DNA of 64,000 nucleotides, from the NCBI RefSeq assembly GCF_002236115.1, contig NZ_NIWT01000002.1, positions 496,001 through 560,000 on the forward strand, given 5' to 3'. The position numbers and the translations under genes were made by a program. This stretch comes from Pseudomonas jessenii. GTDB taxonomy: Bacteria; Pseudomonadota; Gammaproteobacteria; Pseudomonadales; Pseudomonadaceae. This document shows, one piece after another, positions 46,335-55,861 of this stretch. A model generated the notes under the pieces. That model had not been told where the DNA came from. It searched no databases and was given only the letters and a program-made list of their open reading frames with translations. Numbering within the stretch: position 1 is the stretch's first letter; every line of letters starts with the position of its first letter.

Positions 46335-47069
46335 TCAAGACCGCTTAAGCTTTTCTTTTATAAGCAACCAGGCGAACTTGCTGTTGGTGGTCAAGTAGCG
46401 CTTCCACATCCTGCCGGGTTCCTGGATAACACGGTACAGCCATTCCAGCCCGTAATTCTGCATCCATTGCGGCGCACGTTTTACCTTCCCCGCGACCACA
46501 TCGAACGTTCCGCCCACCCCCATCACAAAGGTGACCCCCAACTGATCGCGCCAGCGGTTGATAAAGTTTTCCTTCATCGGCGAGGTGATGGCGACGAACA
46601 GCAACTGCGCACCTGAAGCCCGAACCTTCTCGACCAGTGCGGCTTCGTCGTCCCAGAAATAGCCATGGTGATACCCGGCGACTTTCAGCCCTGGGTAAAG
46701 CGCTTTCACCTTGCTGGCGGCGGTGGAAACGACCTCGTCCTTGGCGCCCAACAAAAACACCGAAAATTGGTTGGTGGCGCTCATCTCCAGCAATTCATGA
46801 AACAGGTCGACACCCGCGACGCGCTCGGGCACTGAGTGGCCGAGAAAGCGGGCACCCAAAACGACACCCATCCCATCAATATTTACAATATGACAGCTAT
46901 TAACAGACTCCTTTAGCTCTAAATCCGACTGGGCGTTGACGACCTTTGCAACGTTTATCACGCAATGTTGCGTAAATGTTCCGTCTTTAATCCGATTTTT
47001 TATATAGCTAACAGATTCAGACATTGAGATGGAGTTAGCTTTCATGCCAAAAACGAACAGTGGATTCAC
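46335..47069 (-). CDS. WecG/TagA/CpsF-family glycosyltransferase
   Basis: A 244-residue GT26 enzyme. The signature NVAKVVNAQSDLELKESVNS and HIVNIDGMGVVLGARFLGH region is followed by FLLGAKDEVVSTAASKVKALYPGLKVAGYHHGYF and GVGGTFDVVAGKVKRAPQWMQNYGLEWLYRVIQEP. In E. coli WecG adds ManNAcA to the lipid-linked unit; because wecB and wecC lie in the same operon, ManNAcA is a likely donor here. The start is a GTG at 47069; an ATG at 47045 is an alternative. A minus-strand TATAAT at 47090-47095 could be an internal promoter. Confidence 0.85.
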   Translation of the reverse strand: MNPLFVFGMKANSISMSESVSYIKNRIKDGTFTQHCVINVAKVVNAQSDLELKESVNSCHIVNIDGMGVVLGARFLGHSVPERVAGVDLFHELLEMSATNQFSVFLLGAKDEVVSTAASKVKALYPGLKVAGYHHGYFWDDEAALVEKVRASGAQLLFVAITSPMKENFINRWRDQLGVTFVMGVGGTFDVVAGKVKRAPQWMQNYGLEWLYRVIQEPGRMWKRYLTTNSKFAWLLIKEKLKRS

Positions 47070-47098
47070 TTTGGTTGCCTGCGCTATAAATTATACAA

Positions 47099-48136
47099 TT
47101 AAGTCGAGCTTGTCTGGAGTTGACGTTCTAGAAATAGCTGGTGGCTATTAAGAAAACGCTCCATACCAAATTTTTCAAGTATGTAAGCTTTTCGATTTTC
47201 AATTAATTCAATGTTCTGAATTTTAGGCAGCGAGGTCACGGCGGACTTGAGAGCTAAAGAGAAGCTTTCTGGGGCGTGCACATTGAAAGCAAATGAAATT
47301 GGGTCGTTTGAACATATTTCACGGAGAGCGGGAATATCCGAGAATAATAAAATTTTACCCTGATATATTGCTTCAATCGCTATGAGCCCAAAGCCCTCCT
47401 CAAGGGACGGGATTATAATGATGGGCGTATCTATAAGGCATGAGTAAGGGGCTTGCTTGTAACCCAAAAAAGCGACATTGATTTCAGGTGGTAATACTGA
47501 AGCCTGCCTGGAAAGGTTATCCAGTTCGGGGCCTCGGCCGATTATTTTATACTGAAGGGGTAGTTCATTGTTTCTCGCAAACCGCTCCAGTAGCTTAATG
47601 GCTTTGTCGAAACCCTTCCATGTATGTAGACCTCCAATGGATCCTACTCTTAACGGCGACGTGGCGGGGGGAGGAGGTTGAATATAATCGCCTCCCATAT
47701 ACGGATTATAAATGACCTCGATTTTAGAGGCGGGGATGCCGAGCTCAACGAAATAATCTCTTACTGATTTTGACACTGCGATATATTCCCGGCACTTGAA
47801 AACTCTGAACATCCAGTTGCCAGTCCGATAATGTGCGTGCCCATAAAAAACAGTACGCACATTAAGAATGTTAAACAAATAAACGAATGGTAAGAAACAC
47901 CGGCTATGTATATAAACCACCTGAGGCGGTTTCGCTAGTGTGCGTAACGAAAGGTGCAGAGCCCATCTGATTTTTTTGGGCAAAAATTTCGTGAACACAC
48001 CTCCGGAGCTTAGTTTGCTGAATATTTGAACGGAGTTCCTATTTAACAGATCAAGAATACGCTGTGCCCCGCCTCGCGTAGGGTCCGGATCGTTTATCAA
48101 ATGCCAAACGCTGTAATTCATATAATTCTTTTTCAT
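47099..48136 (-). CDS. Glycosyltransferase family 4
   Basis: A 345-residue GT-B enzyme. The N-terminal half shows GGAQRILDLLN and VVYIHSRCFLPFVYLFN; the C-terminal half has the GT4 donor site VGSIGGLHTWKGFDKAIKLL, KIIGRGPELDNL and IIPSLEEGFGLIAIEAIYQGK (the E-x7-E motif). It transfers an unknown sugar onto the lipid-linked repeat unit at the cytosolic membrane face. Codon use and base composition are AT-rich, unlike the core genes. Confidence 0.9.
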   Translation of the reverse strand: MKKNYMNYSVWHLINDPDPTRGGAQRILDLLNRNSVQIFSKLSSGGVFTKFLPKKIRWALHLSLRTLAKPPQVVYIHSRCFLPFVYLFNILNVRTVFYGHAHYRTGNWMFRVFKCREYIAVSKSVRDYFVELGIPASKIEVIYNPYMGGDYIQPPPPATSPLRVGSIGGLHTWKGFDKAIKLLERFARNNELPLQYKIIGRGPELDNLSRQASVLPPEINVAFLGYKQAPYSCLIDTPIIIIPSLEEGFGLIAIEAIYQGKILLFSDIPALREICSNDPISFAFNVHAPESFSLALKSAVTSLPKIQNIELIENRKAYILEKFGMERFLNSHQLFLERQLQTSST

Positions 48137-48282
48137 GTTACTGAAGAGCCACTCGCGATTGGATTGTGTCGAACTTTAATGAGTTTTCAAGATTTTTTGA
48201 ACAAACAATCTGTGCTGGTATAAGACTCTGGTATCTAGCTGAATGGATCCGAATACCAAAGATTTCGCTCTTGTGAATATTC

Positions 48283-49515
48283 TTAATACTGTGATGTCTG
48301 ATTTTTCCAGCTGTTTGGTAGTGGATTAGTTCGAGGTCTTGCTTGAGAAGATGATAGAGGTTTAGGTTCGTAGGCAATTCTTCTCATGTAGAAATAGTAA
48401 GGCATATACATCCAAAACTTAAGCGTCGGATAGAAGGCTAGGCAGGCAATAAATAAAATAATACCCCCTCTTATATGAAACTCACTGCGGGGACACTTTA
48501 AAAATAATCGTAGGGAGTCCCAGATTATAATTATCAGTCCAATAAGTCCAAGTTCAAAGAGGATAACGGGTGTTTCACTACCATCGCGAGCGTCGTCATC
48601 AATATCATACACCAGTACTGAAAGTCGGTTCTTCACCGCTACTGTTCCCCAACTCCCTAGCCCATGACCGATCAAGAGATTTTCATAGTTTTTTTCTGCA
48701 TAAAAATCAATTACTCGAGTAATTGGAATCCATCGCGAAGCTTGGTTGAGAATGCTATCATTATCGTCTTTTTGATTTATTGCGCCTCTAAATGAAAATA
48801 CCCCGGCTAAAACGGAAATCATAAGGACAGAAACGAGTGCTCCTTTTGCAGGGGATTTCTTCATTAAAGGTAGCGTATATATGACTACTAAAATTGCAAT
48901 GGTTGTAAGTGATCCATTTAATATTATAGTTAATACAGTGGCAAGAAAAAGCACCTTGTTTTCTTTTATAAAGGCAATAATGTTGGTTTTTATTAATAAT
49001 AACGTGTTGAATGCAAAGGATATGGCGAACCAATTGGGTTCAATAAAAAAGCCACGCAGGCGATATGAAACGGATGAACCTTTTTCGTAGTGCTCTGCGT
49101 TGATAAAGCTTAATTGAATTCCGAAAAGCTTAAAGCTGAGATATTGGCCAATCCCCGTTATGATCATAATGACTTGAAAATAGTGGAGCACTTTCCCGTC
49201 TAAAAATCTAAAGGTGTTAGCGCAGTAAATCATTACATTGGTTGCTATGATTAGGTAGGTAAGGATTGATAAAAAACCTGGCTGACTAAAGTAGATTCCA
49301 TTTAAAAAGCAATAGACGATAAGTATAGAAAAACTATAGTCTCTTTTCAGGGGGGCTATTGTTTTGTTGGGCGATGTAAGGAGGAATACGACGTTGGTCA
49401 ATAATATTGCGCAAATGCCTATATGGAGTTGTACACCCATATTCAGCTTCAGCAGGGAATCAAAAGCAAAAGATAAATATATTATTAGTGTCCAGGTTTT
49501 TAAATCAAATTTCAT
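48283..49515 (-). CDS. wzy: O-antigen/capsule polymerase Wzy
   Basis: A 410-residue inner-membrane protein with about ten transmembrane helices and a large loop near residues 245-315 (DDNDSILNQASRWIPITRVIDFY...IGHGLGSWGTVAV), the pattern of Wzy polymerases. The RGFFIEPNWFAISFAFN segment resembles the conserved loop of the family. It would join repeat units on the periplasmic side. It is AT-rich and lies in the operon between the GT4 gene and the pyruvyltransferase. Wzy proteins vary strongly in sequence, so the call rests on topology, length and place. Confidence 0.82.
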   Translation of the reverse strand: MKFDLKTWTLIIYLSFAFDSLLKLNMGVQLHIGICAILLTNVVFLLTSPNKTIAPLKRDYSFSILIVYCFLNGIYFSQPGFLSILTYLIIATNVMIYCANTFRFLDGKVLHYFQVIMIITGIGQYLSFKLFGIQLSFINAEHYEKGSSVSYRLRGFFIEPNWFAISFAFNTLLLIKTNIIAFIKENKVLFLATVLTIILNGSLTTIAILVVIYTLPLMKKSPAKGALVSVLMISVLAGVFSFRGAINQKDDNDSILNQASRWIPITRVIDFYAEKNYENLLIGHGLGSWGTVAVKNRLSVLVYDIDDDARDGSETPVILFELGLIGLIIIIWDSLRLFLKCPRSEFHIRGGIILFIACLAFYPTLKFWMYMPYYFYMRRIAYEPKPLSSSQARPRTNPLPNSWKNQTSQY

Positions 49516-49521
49516 CTTGAC

Positions 49522-50586
49522 TTACCTTAGTGACTCAAGCAGAAATTGCTTAGAGGCATGTACAACGGATTCTAGCTTTGGACTTACTTCGCTGTAGTTA
49601 ATGGCTTGCTTGTCGAATTTTATATCTTTCGTGTGAAGGGCACATCGGTTCATTAAGCCTACCCTCGCAAGAAGGGTTGTTTGGCGTGCATTCAGGTTTT
49701 CAACTATGTGGGGGATAAATATAAATTGTTTTTCGAAGTTTATTGAAAATGCAGTGCCGTGAAATGAATTTGTTATAACAAAATCCGCATTTTTAATAAA
49801 GGATACCCATTCGCCGGGGGAGACATCTAATATATTAATGTCTGCGGAGTTTACATGCTTGGCGCCAATGTGAATGACTGGGATGTCCGTAGTCTTTTTG
49901 AGTTCTGTTACCGCCTGCTCATATCTAGCCAACATTTCTCCTGAGCCAACAACGTAGCTCAAGATGTATTTTGTAACTGGTATGCGCCGTTGATCAAACA
50001 CGTCGACGTAGTCTTTGATCAACAGTGATGGGTCAACGACAACCGTTAAGCGGGTTTTATCGATCATGCCTTCTAAGTCAGAGGCCAGCGTTTCTTCACG
50101 TGCCCCTATTGCATGGAATTTTGACGTTAATTCTTTAACCTCGGAGATATGGTCATGGACTCGTATACTACCCGCGCTGGCGGCATACGCAATCCTACGA
50201 GAATCAGCTGGCACAAAATCCAAGAAAAAAGCCTTATCGAATTTTCCACCGGTCAGACGGTAATTCCATATTTGATCGCTGCCACATATGAACGCATCGC
50301 CATCGCTTATTTTTGTTATAGATTTTGATGTAAAGTATATGTTTTTTGTTAGCGGTAAGTGCTTTGAAGAAAAAGCACTGAAAGCGAGAATTTTCTTGAG
50401 CTTGTCGAAGCTTTTCTTTATCCCCTTTGCCGGTCGATATGTCTGAAGAAGAAAGTATGTCGGTGCATAGTTTATTATTTCCACCTCAAAATTCGATGAG
50501 CGAAGATATTTCGCAAGTGCATAAGCCTGTAGAGCAGCACCATAATTTAATGCTTTCTGGAATGTGATGACATAGACTTTTTTCAT
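49522..50586 (-). CDS. Polysaccharide pyruvyltransferase
   Basis: A 354-residue enzyme of the CsaB-like family that adds a pyruvate ketal from PEP to a sugar. The start VYVITFQKALNYGAALQAYAL, the ICGSDQIWNYRLTGGKFDKAFFLDF segment and the C-terminal ADFVITNSFHGTAFSINFEKQFIFI (His at the conserved SFHG site) are diagnostic. Pyruvyl groups make the polymer acidic. It lies 3 bases after the murB-like gene and 6 before wzy, in the same operon. Confidence 0.88.
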   Translation of the reverse strand: MKKVYVITFQKALNYGAALQAYALAKYLRSSNFEVEIINYAPTYFLLQTYRPAKGIKKSFDKLKKILAFSAFSSKHLPLTKNIYFTSKSITKISDGDAFICGSDQIWNYRLTGGKFDKAFFLDFVPADSRRIAYAASAGSIRVHDHISEVKELTSKFHAIGAREETLASDLEGMIDKTRLTVVVDPSLLIKDYVDVFDQRRIPVTKYILSYVVGSGEMLARYEQAVTELKKTTDIPVIHIGAKHVNSADINILDVSPGEWVSFIKNADFVITNSFHGTAFSINFEKQFIFIPHIVENLNARQTTLLARVGLMNRCALHTKDIKFDKQAINYSEVSPKLESVVHASKQFLLESLR

Positions 50587-50588
50587 AA

Positions 50589-51706
50589 TTATTCCGCAAC
50601 AATTACCACTTCTGGTTCAATTTTTAATTGAAATTTTTGAGTTACGCTAGATTGAACTAGCAATGAAAAATTCAAGATGTCCACCGATGAAGCCTGACCA
50701 TGGTTTAATATGACAAGTGGTCGTTTTTTATCAATGCTTACGTTGCCGATTCTGCGCCCGGCCCAGCCGCATGATTTAATTAAATCACCTGCTGAAATCT
50801 TTAAGTGAGAATCTGACTCCTCATATGTTTTTATTGCAGGGTCTATCAATTGTATTCTTGCCGCTTCTTTTCGCTCTACTACCGGGCTTTTAAAAAAACA
50901 ACCATTATTGCCTATGTGTTTAGGGTCGGGCATGGTTTTTTGCCGAATGTATTTAACCATGGCTCTTTTGATTGTAGGGCTTATTATGCTCAACGCCAAG
51001 AATCGTCTAACGTAATCAAAGTTCATTTTAAGCTTCCATGATGTAGAAGCTCCAATGCGAATTGATTTTATTATCAGCAGTACTGCCAGGGCAGCCTCTT
51101 TAATCACCGTTCGTGTACATGATAGTAAGCTTCTGTTGGCGTAAAGCTGAGTAAATGGCTTTGGTAGAAGTATGAAATCTACTGATAAGACCAGAAGCTC
51201 AGGCCGACGTTTGAAAATGCTTTGACGATATGAAAACTCACACTCTTGGTTGTTGAGTGTGAGGAAAGTATGATTTTTCAAGTCATAACAGTTTACTTTT
51301 TCTATGACTTCGCTTACTTCCGCTCCATAAGCACCGATGTTTTGTACCGGAGATGCTCCTACATTACCAGGAATTAAAGTTAAATTTCCAGGCCTTGCCA
51401 GCCACGCTTTATGGTGATGGCTACAAACTCATCCCAGTCCAACCCCGCGTCGCTGCGCACGATTATGCGATGTTTGGATTGTTCTATAATTTGAATTTTT
51501 TGCGATTTTGGTTGAATTACAACTCCATTGAATTCGCAAGGTAGAAGAATATTACTTCCTCCGCCAAGTATTAAGTAGTTATTGCCTAGTTCATAGTTTT
51601 TAAGTAGTGATAACTCTTCATTTTCAGTAAAGCTGAAATATTTATCGGTGACGCTTTCAATTTGAAATTTATTTAGGTTTCTAAGGCTAAATTTTAACTT
51701 AAACAT
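50589..51706 (-). pseudogene. murB-like gene with a single-base frameshift
   Basis: Two overlapping reading frames together cover a complete UDP-N-acetylenolpyruvoylglucosamine reductase of about 370 residues. The N-terminal part has the FAD loop LILGGGSNILLP and ends GWQGLEI at a stop at 51380. The next frame continues LTLIPGNVGASPVQNIGAYG, the expected MurB sequence, through SYRQSIFKRRP, a DPKHIGNNGCFFKSPVV block and NHGQASSVDILNF. Adding one A in the AAA run (plus-strand TTT, 51385-51387) restores a continuous frame GLENLTLIPG. So the gene has a one-base deletion or a sequencing error in a short homopolymer. It overlaps the wzx stop by 8 bases. It is AT-rich and is probably not the housekeeping murB. 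Confidence 0.85.
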
Positions 51707-52988
51707 TTTTGCTCCTCGAGAAACGAAGTCCTTTTAGTGTTAGGTTGACAAGGCTGTTGTTCTGTATTTTAAAGATGTAATGATAGGTGGGCATCACGCC
51801 ATGGGCCATATAGTTTGCAAGGGCCAAGCCACAAACTGTAGATATTGCAGCTCCTTCTATACCCAAAATCGGGATTAACAAAAAGTTCATTATTAAGTTG
51901 ATCAAGCAGGCGCCAAGGCTTTTAATAAAGGTTTTTCCTTGTTTGTCATCGGCAACAATCAACTGGCCGGACGCGGCGCCTAATGAGATCAGAGCAGGAC
52001 ACGCAGACAAGATATATGCTGAATAAATTGCCTCCTGATATTCTGCACCGTAAAGATAGGGTAGGCCCCATCCGACGCAGACGAACATTAATGCGGACAT
52101 CGCTAATCCGATGAAAATAATAATGTCCGAAAACTTCTGTCTCGCCTCGTCGGAGTTTATGAGTTTTTCATTTCGAAAGATTTTAGGAGCGAGGGATTCA
52201 GAGATAACCATTGGGGCAAGGGAAAAAAGCAGCATGAGCGTCGTCGCGCTACTGTAGAGTCCAGTTGCATACTCTCCAAGAGTTGTTTTGATTATTATCA
52301 GGTCAGCTCTCTGAAACAAAATCATCGCTGCCCCAGAAAAAACCAATGGAGCAGATGAGTATGATAATTTTTTTACTATTTTAAAGCTTGATTTTAGTTT
52401 TTCTGGATTTTGTTTTTTATAAAGAATGATAAAAAATATCGAGATAAAAAGGAAATCCAATGAGCGGGCAAAAAGTACCCATAACAAATTCAAATGAAGA
52501 GTAGAAACTGTGATCATTGCTGAGATGCTGATAATCGATGATACCGCTTCGCATTTTGCGATCGACTTATTGTTTTCGTTCGATATTAGTTGAGATCTAA
52601 ATGCCCTGGGTATTTTGTAGATAAAAATAAGCGAATAGATCAATAGTCCAGTTGCAATTAATTGATCGGACTCAAATAACGTATAGGCCCAGATGCCTAG
52701 CATTCCGACTGCCGCAAAAATGAAATTGGCAGTAAGCGCAGATCCCAGTATGGCTTCTTTGGGAAGCGCTCCCAAAGATAACTCTTTTACAAGAATATTC
52801 TGCAGTCTAAATTCGGCAATGATTGCAACGATAGAGGTTACGCCGATGATGAAGGCGAACCGTCCAAAATCTTCTGGACCATAAAATCTTGCGACTATTA
52901 TGCTCGCTACAATTACTTTTGTTCCTTCGAGCCCCTTGGCTAGTAAAGCAAATAGTTGGTTGGGTGATAGTAAATCTTTGAACTTCAT
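51699..52988 (-). CDS. wzx: Polysaccharide flippase Wzx
   Basis: A 429-residue membrane protein with about 12 transmembrane helices of the MOP superfamily (polysaccharide transporter). Typical segments are the N-terminal LLSPNQLFALLAKGLEGTKVIVASIIVARFYGPEDFGRFAF and the helix pair near residues 210-260 (SAPLVFSGAAMILFQRADLIII). It would flip undecaprenyl-linked repeat units to the periplasm. AT-rich, in the operon between wecC and the murB-like gene. Confidence 0.9.
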   Translation of the reverse strand: MKFKDLLSPNQLFALLAKGLEGTKVIVASIIVARFYGPEDFGRFAFIIGVTSIVAIIAEFRLQNILVKELSLGALPKEAILGSALTANFIFAAVGMLGIWAYTLFESDQLIATGLLIYSLIFIYKIPRAFRSQLISNENNKSIAKCEAVSSIISISAMITVSTLHLNLLWVLFARSLDFLFISIFFIILYKKQNPEKLKSSFKIVKKLSYSSAPLVFSGAAMILFQRADLIIIKTTLGEYATGLYSSATTLMLLFSLAPMVISESLAPKIFRNEKLINSDEARQKFSDIIIFIGLAMSALMFVCVGWGLPYLYGAEYQEAIYSAYILSACPALISLGAASGQLIVADDKQGKTFIKSLGACLINLIMNFLLIPILGIEGAAISTVCGLALANYMAHGVMPTYHYIFKIQNNSLVNLTLKGLRFSRSKNV

Positions 52989-53055
52989 TTGCCTGGTGCC
53001 CGAAGGTTGAATCAGTGAGCTTTACTTTGACGTGAGCGATGTCACAGGTTTTTGG

Positions 53056-54315
53056 TTACTGCCAGAGGCCGCGGGTATCGACATGGGCTTTATCAGCCGT
53101 TTTTGACATGTCTTTGAATTCTTTGTGGTCAACTAGTAGTACCAGTACGTCCGCTTCATTTATGGCACTTTGAATGCTGGTGAGACTGGTTTTTTCACTT
53201 AGACTACTTGGTAGTTCAACGATGTTTGGTTCGACCGCAAGTACCGGGCCGGGGTGGGCAGCAATAATTCGTTGAATGATTTCAATTGCCGGGCTTTCCC
53301 GCAAATCATCAATATCCGCCTTGAACGCCAAACCAAAGCAAGCAATGGTCACTTCCCTTGCAGTCTTATCCCGATTGGTTTGCAAAAACTCGGCGACCGC
53401 CAGTTTGACCTTGTCGATCACCCATTGTGGCTTGCCGTCATTCACTTCCCGGGCGGTACGGATCAGGTGTGCCTGTTCCGGTGTTTTACTGACGATAAAC
53501 CAAGGATCTACAGCAATGCAGTGGCCGCCGACACCTGGGCCGGGTTGCAGGATATTAACCCTTGGGTGACGGTTGGCCAGGCGGATCAGTTCCCAGACGC
53601 TGATATCCAGTTTGTCGCAAATCATCGAGAGTTCGTTGGCGAAGGCGATGTTCACGTCGCGAAAGCTGTTCTCGGTGAGTTTGCACATTTCCGCAGTGCG
53701 GGCGTTGGTGACGATGCATTCGCCCTGGACAAAGACCTTGTAAAGGCTGATGGCCAATTCGGAGCACTTCGGTGTCATGCCACCAATAACCCGATCGTTC
53801 TGCACCAGCTCGCGCAGCACATGACCGGGCAGTACCCGTTCCGGGCAGTGGGCAATGCGGATGTCGGAGCTTTCACCGTGGGTTTGCGGAAAACTCAGGT
53901 CTGGACGGGCTTCGGCGAGCCAGGCGGCCATCTGTTCGGTAGCGCCGACCGGGGAGGTCGATTCAAGAATGACAAGGTCGCCTTTCTTCAACACCGGAGC
54001 GATGTTTTTACTGGCAGATTCGATGTAGCTCAGGTCGGGCTCATGGTCGCCCTTGAACGGCGTGGGCACCGCTATCAGAAAAGCATCGGCGGGTTCCGGA
54101 CGGGTGGTGGCGCGCAGGTAGCCTTCAGTCACGGCCGCATGCACAACCATGTCCAGGTCGGGCTCAACGATATGAATCTGTCCACGGTTGATGATATCGA
54201 CTGCATTTTGATTAACGTCGACGCCAATCACTTGTTTTTTTCGCGAAGCGAAGACAGCCGCAGTGGGCAAGCCGATATACCCGAGACCAACGACGGAGAT
54301 GGTTTTGAAAGGCAT
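53056..54315 (-). CDS. wecC: UDP-N-acetyl-D-mannosamine dehydrogenase WecC
   Basis: A 419-residue NAD-dependent enzyme that oxidises UDP-ManNAc to UDP-ManNAcA. It has the Rossmann motif ISVVGLGYIGLPTAAVFASR and the catalytic cysteine in GPGVGGHCIAVDPWFIV, with CKLTENSFRDVNIAFANE. WecC-type features (HIVEPDLDMVV, ESTSPVGATEQ) set it apart from UDP-glucose dehydrogenase. It follows wecB by 88 bases. Base composition returns to GC-rich here, unlike the genes downstream. Confidence 0.93.
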   Translation of the reverse strand: MPFKTISVVGLGYIGLPTAAVFASRKKQVIGVDVNQNAVDIINRGQIHIVEPDLDMVVHAAVTEGYLRATTRPEPADAFLIAVPTPFKGDHEPDLSYIESASKNIAPVLKKGDLVILESTSPVGATEQMAAWLAEARPDLSFPQTHGESSDIRIAHCPERVLPGHVLRELVQNDRVIGGMTPKCSELAISLYKVFVQGECIVTNARTAEMCKLTENSFRDVNIAFANELSMICDKLDISVWELIRLANRHPRVNILQPGPGVGGHCIAVDPWFIVSKTPEQAHLIRTAREVNDGKPQWVIDKVKLAVAEFLQTNRDKTAREVTIACFGLAFKADIDDLRESPAIEIIQRIIAAHPGPVLAVEPNIVELPSSLSEKTSLTSIQSAINEADVLVLLVDHKEFKDMSKTADKAHVDTRGLWQ

Positions 54316-54403
54316 GGGACGTCCTTGAATGGTGTTGTGTAGATACGTTTTTCAAGCGAGATAACAGCCGCGCAACGCAACGGCTGTTAAGTAAGGGAGG
54401 GGG

Positions 54404-55522
54404 TTAACGAGCGAGCAGCGCCTCGATGATGCGCTGGCAGGCGTTACCGTCGCCGTAGGGGTTATGGGCGTAACTCATGGTGCGGTAGGCGACCGTATCG
54501 GTCAGCAAACGGTTCAACTCGCGGGCGATATCGGCGGTTTCGGTGCCGACCAGTTTCACGGTGCCAGCGGCAACAGCCTCTGGCCGTTCCGTGGTATCGC
54601 GCATCACCAGCACAGGTTTGCCCAGTGACGGCGCTTCCTCCTGGATGCCTCCGGAGTCGGTCAAAATGATATGCGCACGGCTCATCATGTGAACGAAAGG
54701 CAGGTAGTCCAGGGGATCGATCAGGTAGATGTTGTCAATGCCGGTCAGTAGACGATTGACGGGCTCGCGCACATTGGGATTGAGGTGCACGGGATAGACG
54801 ATATCGACCTCTGGATGTTGCTGGGCAACCTCCATTAATGCCTGACAAATGCGCTCGAAGCCGTCACCGAAGCTTTCCCGGCGATGGCCTGTCACGAGAA
54901 TCAATTTTCGAGCAGGGTTCAGGAAGGCCGCCGGTGCAGAGGCCTGGGCAAGCAGTGCCTGGTCCTGATCAAGACGTTTGACGACATCCAGCAGGGCATC
55001 GATCACTGTGTTGCCAGTGACGACGATCGTGTCTGGATCAACGCCCTCGCGCAGCAGATTGGCTTTTGACGTTTCGGTTGGCGCGAAGTGCAGGTTGGCC
55101 AACGCCCCGGTGAGTTTACGATTGCCTTCTTCCGGCCACGGAGAGTAGAGGTTACCCGTGCGCAAACCGGCTTCTACGTGCGCAACCGGAATCTGCTGGT
55201 AGTAGGCCGCGAGGCTGGCAGCAAAGGTGGTGGCGGTATCACCGTGAACCAACACGATATCGGGTTTGAATTCTGCCAGGACTTTCTTCAGCCCTTGCAG
55301 GATCGCGCTGGTCACATCGGTCAGGTCCTGACCGGGTTTCATGATGTTCAGGTCGAAGTCTGGCTCAATGGCAAACAACCCCAGTACTTGATCGAGCATT
55401 TCACGGTGTTGGCCGGTGACGCAGACTTTCGCCTCAAAGCGTTCATCTGCCGCCAGTGCCAATGCAAGTGGAGCCATTTTAATGGCCTCAGGACGGGTAC
55501 CAAAAATGCATAGGGTCTTCAT
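54404..55522 (-). CDS. wecB: UDP-N-acetylglucosamine 2-epimerase WecB
   Basis: A 372-residue non-hydrolysing epimerase that converts UDP-GlcNAc to UDP-ManNAc. Family segments are [59 protein letters not shown] and [21 protein letters not shown] chose the start at 55522 ([15 protein letters not shown]); a start at 55534 would add four residues. It is the first gene of the long operon after the ops element. Confidence 0.94.
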   Translation of the reverse strand: MKTLCIFGTRPEAIKMAPLALALAADERFEAKVCVTGQHREMLDQVLGLFAIEPDFDLNIMKPGQDLTDVTSAILQGLKKVLAEFKPDIVLVHGDTATTFAASLAAYYQQIPVAHVEAGLRTGNLYSPWPEEGNRKLTGALANLHFAPTETSKANLLREGVDPDTIVVTGNTVIDALLDVVKRLDQDQALLAQASAPAAFLNPARKLILVTGHRRESFGDGFERICQALMEVAQQHPEVDIVYPVHLNPNVREPVNRLLTGIDNIYLIDPLDYLPFVHMMSRAHIILTDSGGIQEEAPSLGKPVLVMRDTTERPEAVAAGTVKLVGTETADIARELNRLLTDTVAYRTMSYAHNPYGDGNACQRIIEALLAR

Positions 55523-55701
55523 AGGGCGATCCATTGCTATGTTCGTAGCTGAAGGTAGTGGGAAGTTTGGACTGACATAACAAATGTCGTTTCAGATCGA
55601 TGCTTTATAAAACAACTGTGGCCCAACCTTTGTTGATCCAGAGATGTGCGCCGAATTAACGGATAACCATCGACGTGGGATAGCACGAATTTGTTTTTCG
55701 C

Positions 55702-55713
55702 CACGCTACCGCC
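55702..55713 (-). promoter_or_regulatory. ops element (RfaH recruitment site) in the wecB leader
   Basis: The minus strand reads GGCGGTAGCGTG, identical to all 12 bases of the E. coli ops element, within CTGGGGCGGTAGCGTG, which closely matches the JUMPstart core. It lies 180 bases upstream of wecB in the direction of transcription. In the paused complex, RfaH binds the non-template strand of this sequence and suppresses termination across the operon. Confidence 0.88.
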
Positions 55714-55805
55714 CCAGGATTAATTGCCAGTCCCTGAGAGCGTCATTATTTATTAATGTGTCTGCATCTCTTTTCAGCTGCAGGTAGCAAGGTGGAGCTG
55801 ATACG

Positions 55806-55837
55806 GCTACCGCCATGCACTTCAGCTCGACGGTAGC
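55806..55837 (-). promoter_or_regulatory. Hairpin containing a second, partial ops-like GGCGGTAGC
   Basis: On the minus strand GCTACCG (55831-55837) can pair with CGGTAGC (55806-55812), and the latter lies in GGCGGTAGC (minus strand of 55806-55814), the first 9 bases of ops. It is just after the wzc stop. It could be an ops decoy, an RNA hairpin that blocks or shapes RfaH recruitment, or chance. Confidence 0.4.
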
Positions 55838-55861
55838 GGGATACTCATAACATTTAGCTAA

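Noticed and set aside
48138..48377. 79-codon minus-strand ORF between the GT4 gene and wzy
   Set aside because: It overlaps the 3' end of wzy, begins with TTG, and shows no recognisable domain; its supposed ribosome binding site is weak.
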